Shown here: in pieces, positions 7,783-12,698 of the stretch | How the letters are laid out: every line of letters starts with the position of its first letter | How positions within the stretch are numbered: position 1 is the first letter of the stretch | Origin: Candidatus Eiseniibacteriota bacterium | GTDB lineage: Bacteria; JAFGKV01 | NCBI GenBank assembly: GCA_025453925.1 | Contig: JALOPK010000064.1 | Location: 1-12,698 of the forward strand | Direction of reading: 5' to 3' | Length of the DNA: 12,698 nucleotides | The notes under the pieces: model-generated | The model's input: only the letters and a program-made list of their open reading frames with translations | Databases searched by the model: none | What the model was told of the DNA's origin: nothing | Made by a program: the position numbers and the translations under genes

Positions 7783-9174
7783 GTGGCGCCAGTCACATCT
7801 GCTCGTCGCTGGTCAATGACCGGTGGAATGGTGTTCGGCCGATACCGGGGCGATGAACCCACGGAATCGCCTGCCATCCCCGCCCCGTCCCAGGTGGTGC
7901 TTCCCGTGGGGATCCCTTCGCCCGATCTCCTGGTCAGGGAGGGCGACTCCGTCTGTGCCGGCCAACCTCTGGTCCCTCCCTCCCGGATCCTGCCCCGGCA
8001 CTTTCACCTTGCCAGCGTCTCCGGCACCGTCGCGGCGTTCATTCCTCACGGCAAGGGTATGCGCGCGCCAGTGTCAGTGGTGCTGAACAGGTCGCCCGGT
8101 GATGAGCATTGCGGCGAGCGCTTTGCGATGCCGTCCGATCCCGAGGCGGCCCGGCAGGTTCTGGTGCGCTCCGGAGCCGTGCACGGGTGCCCTCCTGATG
8201 CCGCGCGCTGGCTGCTCCAGCCCCGGGCCGCGCCCGTCACCGCGCTGCTTGTGGCGTGCTTCGCCTCAGGCCCTCTGGAGCCGCGCCGTCTGCGTCTGGC
8301 GGCCTGCGAGTCGTCGCATCTGCGTGAGGGGCTGGCCTTGTGGCGGAGTGCCGTCGGAGGGTCACCCGTTGTCCTCATGGTGGCGGAGGATGAAGCCGCG
8401 GCGTGGCGCGCAATGGGCGCCGGGCCGGGCGAAACCACCGTGCATCCATGCCCCCGGCGCTATCCCGCCGAGCATCCGCAGATGCTGGCCAGCCGGCATC
8501 TACGGCACGATCTCCCCGGGGGATCGCTTCCGCTCGACCGAGGCCTGCTGGTCATCGATCTCTTGGCGGTGTGTGCCGCCGGACAGGTGGCGGCGACGGG
8601 CGAGGCCTTGCGCGAGACCACCGTTGATCTCGTCGGCCAGGGCGCCGTGCGGCCGGTCACCCTGCGGGCGCGAATCGGCACGAGGGCGGCGGATCTGTTC
8701 AAGAGATTCGTCGTCGATCCTCCCCCATTGTTCGTGGGTGGCGGCCTGCTGGCGGGGGAGCGCCTCGGGCCGGAATCACCCGTGCTGCCCCACCAAGGCA
8801 CCATAGTCGCCCTGAGGGCGCCGACGCGGCGCTTCTTGAGCTTCATGTCTCCGGCGGTCCGCCGCCCTTCGTGGACCCGGGCGGCGCTCTCCTCGTTTCT
8901 TCCTCCACGGAGCCTGGAGGCCCGGGCGGAGGTGGGCGGTGAACTCCGGCCCTGCATCTCGTGCGGCGCCTGCGAAGAGGTGTGCCCGCGGGGCATTTCT
9001 CCCTCCCACCTCGCCAGACTCGCCGAGGGTGGATTCGTGGAGGAAATGATCCAGTACGGGATTGACCGCTGCATCGAGTGCGGGCTGTGTTCCTATGTCT
9101 GCCCCTCCAAGATCGAGCTCATGGCCGCCCTTCGGCGCGGGATCGAGGCCGTCGCCCGGGAGCAGGTCGCATGA
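7783..9174 (+). CDS. nqrA/rnfC: RnfC/NqrA-family subunit with two [4Fe-4S] motifs, first gene of the Nqr-like operon
   Basis: This 463-residue protein occupies the NqrA position. The N-terminal barrel-sandwich part reads LVREGDSVCAGQPL then HLASVSGTV, as in RnfC and NqrA. The C-terminal part has two ferredoxin-type motifs, C391-x2-C394-x2-C397-x3-CP (401) and C430-x2-C433-x2-C436-x3-CP (440). These are RnfC hallmarks and are absent from typical NqrA. In the middle, the RnfC NADH/FMN loop (GLGGAGFPT) is replaced by GAVHGCPPDA (131-140), and the NGAECEPY region reads CFASGPLEP. The late GGGLLAGE segment corresponds to RnfC GGPMMG. It may therefore pass electrons through Fe-S clusters without oxidising NADH; this is inferred. 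GTG 7783 follows GGGAG by 6 bases. GTG 7753 and ATG 7756 are in-frame alternatives with weaker sites. It overlaps nqrB by ATGA. Confidence 0.85.
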   Translation: MAPVTSARRWSMTGGMVFGRYRGDEPTESPAIPAPSQVVLPVGIPSPDLLVREGDSVCAGQPLVPPSRILPRHFHLASVSGTVAAFIPHGKGMRAPVSVVLNRSPGDEHCGERFAMPSDPEAARQVLVRSGAVHGCPPDAARWLLQPRAAPVTALLVACFASGPLEPRRLRLAACESSHLREGLALWRSAVGGSPVVLMVAEDEAAAWRAMGAGPGETTVHPCPRRYPAEHPQMLASRHLRHDLPGGSLPLDRGLLVIDLLAVCAAGQVAATGEALRETTVDLVGQGAVRPVTLRARIGTRAADLFKRFVVDPPPLFVGGGLLAGERLGPESPVLPHQGTIVALRAPTRRFLSFMSPAVRRPSWTRAALSSFLPPRSLEARAEVGGELRPCISCGACEEVCPRGISPSHLARLAEGGFVEEMIQYGIDRCIECGLCSYVCPSKIELMAALRRGIEAVAREQVA

Positions 9175-10256
9175 AACCCCTCCGCACGCTGATGGATGCG
9201 ATGTTGGCTCGATGGGGCAAAGGCCCGATCGCCCCCGTCATCGAGGCGCTGGACTTCTTTCTGTTCGGCCCCTCGACGGTGCCGGCAGGACCGCCCCATG
9301 TCCGCGATGTCATTGACGTGAAGCGTTTCATGTGGTGGGCGATCATGGGGCTGGTGCCGCCGTTCTTGGGAGCGGTCTACTTCTTCGGACCCCGCGTGCT
9401 CCTCATGGTGCTCGTGTCCTATGTCGCCGGGGCGGTGGTGGAAGTGGCCTTCTCGATCCTGCGCAGGGAGCCCATCGCCGAAGGCTTGCTCGTCACGGGT
9501 CTGATCTTTCCCTTGACCCTTCCCGTGGAGACCCCGCTCTGGATGGTCGCGATGGGGGCCATGTTCGGGGTGTTCTTCGGCAAGGAGGTTTTCGGAGGCA
9601 CCGGCCACAACATCATGAATCCCGCTCTGGTAGGCCGGGCGTTCCTCTTCCTGAGCTTTCCACGCGCCATGTCGTCAGGATGGGTGATCCCCGGCGAGGG
9701 AGCGCTGGGTGGCGACGCCACCACGGGTGCGACACCGCTCCTGACTGCCAAGCTGGCTCATGCCGCGGGAGGCTCGGCGTCCGACGCCGTCCGTCAGGCC
9801 ATGGGCAGTGACTGGTGTGCGCTGTTGTGGACCAAGGGACCTGACGCGATCGGCGCGACCTCCGCCGTACTCTGCCTTCTTGGCGGCATCATCGTGGTGG
9901 TCACGCGCGTGGCGAACTGGCGCATTCCCGCGGCCGTTGTGGGCACCGTGATGGTGGTGGGCGGGCTCCTGCACGCAGCTGCGCCTCAGGTTTTCATGCC
10001 GGTGCCATTCCAACTCATCGCCGGGGGGCTTCTCTACGGCGCCTTCTTCATGGCCACCGATCCCGTCTCCGGGCCGGTGTACAACGATGCGCGATGGGCC
10101 TACGGCGTCGGGATCGGGCTCCTGGTGCTGGTCATCAGAGCCCTCTCCGGCTTCCCCGAGGGCGTGATGTTCGCGATTCTCCTCATGAACCTGGTCGCGC
10201 CGCTGCTGGACCAGGGTAGCCGCTCGATGCGTGCCCGTCGGTGGCGCCGTGGATAG
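9171..10256 (+). CDS. nqrB: Na+-translocating NADH:quinone oxidoreductase subunit B
   Basis: NqrB is the large membrane subunit of the sodium pump and carries covalent FMN. This 361-residue copy is shorter than the roughly 410 residues of proteobacterial NqrB. Family landmarks are HVRDVIDVKR (about 43-52), EGLLVTGLIFPLTLP, FGKEVFGGTGHNIMNPALVGRAF and, near the C-terminus, ATDPVSGPVYN. The flavinylation motif is DATTGAT, fitting D-x-x-[ST]-GAT, with T188 as the FMN acceptor; an ApbE enzyme must attach the FMN. The start overlaps the stop of the upstream gene (ATGA), indicating translational coupling. HVRD-IDxKR and the GKEVFGGTG string favour NqrB over RnfD. Many hydrophobic helices are visible. 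Confidence 0.93.
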   Translation: MKPLRTLMDAMLARWGKGPIAPVIEALDFFLFGPSTVPAGPPHVRDVIDVKRFMWWAIMGLVPPFLGAVYFFGPRVLLMVLVSYVAGAVVEVAFSILRREPIAEGLLVTGLIFPLTLPVETPLWMVAMGAMFGVFFGKEVFGGTGHNIMNPALVGRAFLFLSFPRAMSSGWVIPGEGALGGDATTGATPLLTAKLAHAAGGSASDAVRQAMGSDWCALLWTKGPDAIGATSAVLCLLGGIIVVVTRVANWRIPAAVVGTVMVVGGLLHAAAPQVFMPVPFQLIAGGLLYGAFFMATDPVSGPVYNDARWAYGVGIGLLVLVIRALSGFPEGVMFAILLMNLVAPLLDQGSRSMRARRWRRG

Positions 10257-10923
10257 CCCGTTGCGCACCGTGCTGATGACCACGCTGGTCGCGGTGGTGT
10301 GCGCGGTCCTGCTGGTCGGGGTGCGCGGGGTCGTGAGCGCTTCGGTCGATCGCAACCTGCTCATCGATGAACAGCGCGCGGTGCTTGACGCGCTGGACGT
10401 CCGGGAGAGCGGCGTGGCGCTGGCCTGGGGTTCGGCAGCCGCCGTCGAAGACGCATTCGTTCGATTCGTGAGAAAGGATCGAGGCGCCGCCGGCATCGAG
10501 CAGGAGTTCGATGTCTTCACGTACATGGTCGGAAGCGAAACGAGGGGCGTCGCCATCCGGGTGTTCGGCCGGGGTCTATGGGGTGAGATCCGGGGATTCG
10601 TGGCCCTCGATCCCCGGCCGCCGGGAGCGGAGCGATGGCCGGTCCGCGGGCTGGTCATCTACCGCGATGAGGAAACCCCGGGCCTGGGAAAGCGCATGCG
10701 GGACGATGACTTCAAAGCCCGGTTCCGCACCGCCGCGGGGAAACTGGTCCCGGGGCTCCGCATCCTCAAGGGTGAGGGAAGCGCATCGGGACCGCTGGAG
10801 GTCGACGGCATCACTGCGGCGACCATCACCACCCAGGGTGTGCAGGGTCTGATCGATCGAGCCGTCGCCTGGTACGCCGGCGAGGCAGGGGTCGCTTCCG
10901 GGGAGAGTGCGCATGGCGGCTAG
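10249..10923 (+). CDS. nqrC: Na+-translocating NADH:quinone oxidoreductase subunit C (FMN-binding)
   Basis: NqrC is anchored by one N-terminal helix and carries a second covalent FMN on its periplasmic domain. Here the anchor is about residues 9-27 and the rest is soluble. GRGLWGEIRGFVAL and EETPGLGKRM match the NqrC core (GxGLW...ETPGLG). The flavinylation site reads DGITAAT with T192 as the expected acceptor; the normal Gly before AT is Ala, so attachment may be altered. GTG 10249 (224 residues, overlapping the nqrB stop by 8 bp) has a GGTGG just before it. GTG 10231 and ATG 10275 are alternative starts. It overlaps nqrD by 11 bp. Confidence 0.9.
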   Translation: MDSPLRTVLMTTLVAVVCAVLLVGVRGVVSASVDRNLLIDEQRAVLDALDVRESGVALAWGSAAAVEDAFVRFVRKDRGAAGIEQEFDVFTYMVGSETRGVAIRVFGRGLWGEIRGFVALDPRPPGAERWPVRGLVIYRDEETPGLGKRMRDDDFKARFRTAAGKLVPGLRILKGEGSASGPLEVDGITAATITTQGVQGLIDRAVAWYAGEAGVASGESAHGG

Positions 10924-11551
10924 AGGCCTGGTTCGCAAGGGCGCGCTGACCGACAACCCCATCGTGTATCAGATCCTCGGGGTCTGCTCGGCCCTGGCGG
11001 TGACCAACCGCTTCGAGAACGCCCTTCTCATGGGAGTCTCGCTCACCTTCGTGGTCGCGGGAAGCAGCGCGTTGGTCTCTGCCCTCCGGCACATCATCCC
11101 CAAGCGCACGCGGATGATCCTCGAAATGCTCATCATCGCGACGTTCGTGATCATCGTCGATCTGGCTCTGAAGGCGTATGCATGGGAAGCGGCCAAGGTC
11201 ATGGGGGCGTACGTGGCGCTGATCATCACCAATTGCATCGTCATGGGGCGCGCCGAGGCGTTTGCCATCGCCAATCCGGTGCGCGCCTCCTTCCTCGACG
11301 CCGTCGGCAACGGGCTCGGCTACACGTGGGTCCTTCTGGCGATCGCACTGGTTCGTGAGGTGCTGGGAACGGGCAAGATCTTGTTCACGACCCTTGCCCA
11401 CGCCGAAGTCCCGGTGGTTCCCGCGGCGTTGATCAGGGCCATTGACGGGCAGTTTCCCCTGCTCCTGATCCTGCCGCCCGGGGCGTTTCTTGTGTTGGGC
11501 GTGCTCATCTGGATCGTCAAAGCCCTGCAGGGGCCGGGCCGGGAGGTCTGA
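10913..11551 (+). CDS. nqrD: Na+-translocating NADH:quinone oxidoreductase subunit D
   Basis: NqrD is a small six-helix membrane subunit that, with NqrE, holds an Fe-S cluster inside the membrane. This 212-residue protein has NPIVYQILGVCSALAVT (C25) and LIITNCIVMGRAEAFA (C108), the two conserved cysteine regions, then GNGLGY and a REVLG-x-GK motif. CSALAVT and the ITNC-x-VMGRAEAFA string separate NqrD from RnfE, which usually has CPLLAVT and VVNC. ATG 10913 follows GGAGA by 6 bases and lies inside the end of nqrC. Its length is typical. Confidence 0.94.
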   Translation: MAARGLVRKGALTDNPIVYQILGVCSALAVTNRFENALLMGVSLTFVVAGSSALVSALRHIIPKRTRMILEMLIIATFVIIVDLALKAYAWEAAKVMGAYVALIITNCIVMGRAEAFAIANPVRASFLDAVGNGLGYTWVLLAIALVREVLGTGKILFTTLAHAEVPVVPAALIRAIDGQFPLLLILPPGAFLVLGVLIWIVKALQGPGREV

Positions 11552-11552
11552 G

Positions 11553-12164
11553 ATGGCGCCACAGATCCATTGGCTCTTGGTGTTGTTCGCCGCGGTCTTC
11601 ACGAACAACATCCTCCTCTCCTACTTCCTGGGGATGTGCTCGTTCCTGGCCGTGTCGCGCACCCTGAGCACGGCCTTCGGCCTCGGCCTCGCCGTGACGT
11701 TCGTCACCACGTTCACGTCCATCCTCAACTACGGCATCTACTACGGGCTTCTGGATCCGGCGACATCGCTGATCGGAATCGATCTCCGATTCCTCCAGTT
11801 CATCGTGTTCATCGTGGTCATCGCGGGGTTCGTGCAGCTTGTCGAGATGGTCATCGACAAATACTCCCCGGCCTTGTATCAGGCGTTGGGCATCTTCCTG
11901 CCGCTCATCACCGTCAACTGCGCCATTCTCGGCGTGTCGGTGTTCATGGTGATCCGCCGGTACACGTTCATGCAGGCCGCGGGCTACGGCCTGGGCAGCG
12001 GCCTCGGATGGTTCCTCGCCATCGTGCTCATCGCCGGCATCCGGCAACGGCTTCGATTCGCGAACACCCCTTGGCCCCTGAAAGGGGTCGGCATCACCAT
12101 GATCATGACCGGGCTCATGGCCATGGCCTTCATGGGCCTGGCCGGAGTCGCCAGTCTGGGTTGA
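11553..12164 (+). CDS. nqrE: Na+-translocating NADH:quinone oxidoreductase subunit E
   Basis: NqrE is the pseudo-symmetric partner of NqrD. This 203-residue polytopic protein has NNILLSYFLGMCSFLAVS (C29), LVEMVIDKYSPALYQALGIF and LPLITVNCAILG (C123), with the closing GVGITMIMTGLMAMAFMGLAG. The cysteines C29 and C123 pair with those of NqrD to bind the intramembrane cluster. MCSFLAVS and TVNC favour NqrE; RnfA normally has CPFLGVS and TTNC, although NNILLS here is slightly Rnf-like. A strong GGGAGG lies just before the ATG, within 2 bp of the nqrD stop. Confidence 0.94.
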   Translation: MAPQIHWLLVLFAAVFTNNILLSYFLGMCSFLAVSRTLSTAFGLGLAVTFVTTFTSILNYGIYYGLLDPATSLIGIDLRFLQFIVFIVVIAGFVQLVEMVIDKYSPALYQALGIFLPLITVNCAILGVSVFMVIRRYTFMQAAGYGLGSGLGWFLAIVLIAGIRQRLRFANTPWPLKGVGITMIMTGLMAMAFMGLAGVASLG

Positions 12165-12211
12165 GGGCAGGGCTCGGGATGCAAGGTCCAGGGTGCAGGA
12201 TTGTGGGTTCA
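12163..12211 (+). repeat. Degenerate heptamer tandem array, consensus GGGTGCA (7 units)
   Basis: Read in steps of seven from 12163 the units are GAGGGCA, GGGCTCG, GGATGCA, AGGTCCA, GGGTGCA, GGATTGT and GGGTTCA. The phase holds without insertion, and most units open with a G-rich triplet. It starts at the nqrE stop codon. Such decayed 7-bp arrays are typical of slipped-strand-derived intergenic repeats; a functional role is unknown. Confidence 0.5.
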
Positions 12212-12225
12212 CTGTGGCCGCTGAA

Positions 12226-12238
12226 GGCGCTGAGCGCC
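12226..12238. repeat. Short hairpin GGCGC-TGA-GCGCC
   Basis: Five-bp perfect arms flank a 3-nt loop. A near-identical 13-mer, differing only at the first loop base, recurs at 12316-12328 within a longer stem. This may be an attenuator or a protected mRNA end after nqrE, but there is no T tract. Confidence 0.4.
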
Positions 12239-12312
12239 GTCAGATATCTCAGGGTTGAGAGTACGAATCCCTCGCCCCAACCTGTCGCCACGCCGCTCTG
12301 CAGCGTGCCACA

Positions 12313-12331
12313 CCCGGCGCAGAGCGCCGGG
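12313..12331. terminator. Perfect 8-bp GC hairpin between nqrE and nqrF (possible partial terminator or processing site)
   Basis: Arms CCCGGCGC (12313-12320) and GCGCCGGG (12324-12331) are exactly complementary around AGA. CTGCAGCG occurs on both sides as a direct repeat (12298-12305 and 12333-12340). There is no T tract, so intrinsic termination is doubtful. It could stabilise the nqrABCDE mRNA or lower read-through into nqrF. Confidence 0.4.
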
Positions 12332-12406
12332 GCTGCAGCGGAAGACGCCGCATCGCCAACGAATGGACCACGTAGTCTCAAGCAAGGGTCCCGGGGTTCA
12401 ACCCCC

Positions 12407-12462
12407 GCGGTCCGCAGTCCTCAGTTCCGGTCTGTAGTCTGCGCACTGCCGACTGCCGACTC
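12407..12462. repeat. Degenerate heptamer tandem array, eight 7-bp units related to CNGTCTG/CCGACTG
   Basis: In steps of seven the units are GCGGTCC, GCAGTCC, TCAGTTC, CGGTCTG, TAGTCTG, CGCACTG, CCGACTG and CCGACTC. The phase is unbroken for 56 bp and neighbouring units resemble each other most, as expected for a drifting tandem repeat. It lies in the middle of the nqrE-nqrF gap and is non-coding. Confidence 0.6.
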
Positions 12463-12469
12463 TTCCCCG

Positions 12470-12493
12470 TTCATCCATTCGTCCATCCGTCCA
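12470..12493. repeat. Octamer tandem repeat TYCRTCCA x3
   Basis: Three 8-bp units, TTCATCCA, TTCGTCCA and TCCGTCCA, follow each other without gaps, just 7 bp after the heptamer array. The change of unit length from 7 to 8 marks a separate repeat. It is non-coding. Confidence 0.55.
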
Positions 12494-12514
12494 TCTTCTC
12501 CGTTCGACGTTCCA

Positions 12515-12541
12515 TGGCCTCCCTTTCTCAAATGGAGGCCA
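12515..12541. repeat. Perfect 8-bp inverted repeat upstream of nqrF
   Basis: Arms TGGCCTCC (12515-12522) and GGAGGCCA (12534-12541) flank an 11-nt loop. The right arm runs into AGGAGGGA (12541-12548), a strong Shine-Dalgarno-like sequence with no normal start codon at a usable distance. The hairpin could be an operator, an attenuator or a leader structure controlling nqrF; I cannot tell which. Confidence 0.4.
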
Positions 12542-12614
12542 GGAGGGATTCCGAGCTGCTCGCCCGCTCGGCCCTCCCGTCTGTCCCCGGACCTCGCCTC
12601 ATGAGCAGTTGTAG

Positions 12615-12698
12615 ATGACGGAATTCGCTGCGGCGGTTGCGGTGCTGGCCGGCGTCTCGGGCGTGCTGGCGTGGCTCCTGGTGCTGGCCGAAGGGAAG
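12615..12698 (+). CDS. nqrF: N-terminus of NqrF, NADH-oxidising subunit (3' end outside window)
   Basis: Only 28 residues are inside the window. They form one hydrophobic helix (AAAVAVLAGVSGVLAWLLVL) ending in AEGK, which fits the single N-terminal anchor of NqrF before its 2Fe-2S domain. Gene order (A-B-C-D-E-F) makes NqrF the expected product. RnfB also begins with one helix and occupies the equivalent place in Rnf operons, so it remains possible, especially given the RnfC-like first subunit. A TAG lies in frame immediately before ATG 12615, so the start cannot be further upstream. The ribosome-binding site is weak. Unlike its tightly packed partners, this gene is 450 bp from nqrE. Confidence 0.65.
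   Translation, partial: MTEFAAAVAVLAGVSGVLAWLLVLAEGK

Noticed and set aside
12391-12407. GGTTCAA T-loop-like sequence suggesting a tRNA
   Set aside because: The flanking bases do not form a 5-bp T stem and no acceptor stem, D arm or anticodon arm can be found around it.

Overview
The window is GC-rich bacterial DNA with dense coding, ATGA-type overlaps and usable Shine-Dalgarno motifs. No rRNA, tRNA, CRISPR array, transposase or phage gene is visible. The Nqr-type respiratory complex, the tandem YHS metal-binding protein and the heptamer-phased intergenic repeats are compatible with the Planctomycetota/Verrucomicrobiota side of the tree. That placement is only an inference and no gene here fixes the phylum.

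Layout. (1) 1-1950, metal homeostasis: a Zn/Co/Cd-type cation diffusion facilitator on the minus strand, running off the left edge, is divergent from a plus-strand gene for a secreted protein with three tandem YHS/TRASH-like metal-binding repeats. A good sigma-54 type -24/-12 element lies between them, and a strong GC hairpin follows the YHS gene. (2) 2013-5420, minus strand: a family 2 glycosyltransferase of the polyprenyl-phosphate type and a large polytopic membrane protein, possibly a GT-C glycosyltransferase. Further downstream is a broken copy of that protein's C-terminal domain. A 34-bp AT-rich palindrome fills the spacer of the likely promoter of the glycosyltransferase gene. (3) 5489-6021: about 530 bp with no supportable gene. 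(4) 6022-7752, plus strand: a PMT/ArnT-like GT-C membrane glycosyltransferase. (5) 7783-12698, plus strand: an operon for an Na+-translocating NADH:quinone oxidoreductase-like complex, in the order A-B-C-D-E-F, with F cut by the right edge.

The most notable point is the first gene of the Nqr operon. Subunits B to E carry Nqr signatures, including both flavinylation regions and the four membrane cysteines expected to bind the intramembrane Fe-S cluster. The A-position protein instead ends in two RnfC-type [4Fe-4S] motifs that typical NqrA lacks, and it has lost the NADH/FMN loop of typical RnfC. It therefore looks like a hybrid or intermediate between Rnf and Nqr. A second oddity is a roughly 450-bp break between nqrE and nqrF, filled with degenerate 7-bp and 8-bp tandem repeats and several hairpins.

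How the genes work together (inference): the CDF and YHS proteins would handle transition metals. The GT2 enzyme would load a sugar onto a lipid phosphate carrier, which the polytopic membrane proteins could use outside the membrane. The Nqr-like complex would couple electron flow from NADH to sodium export.
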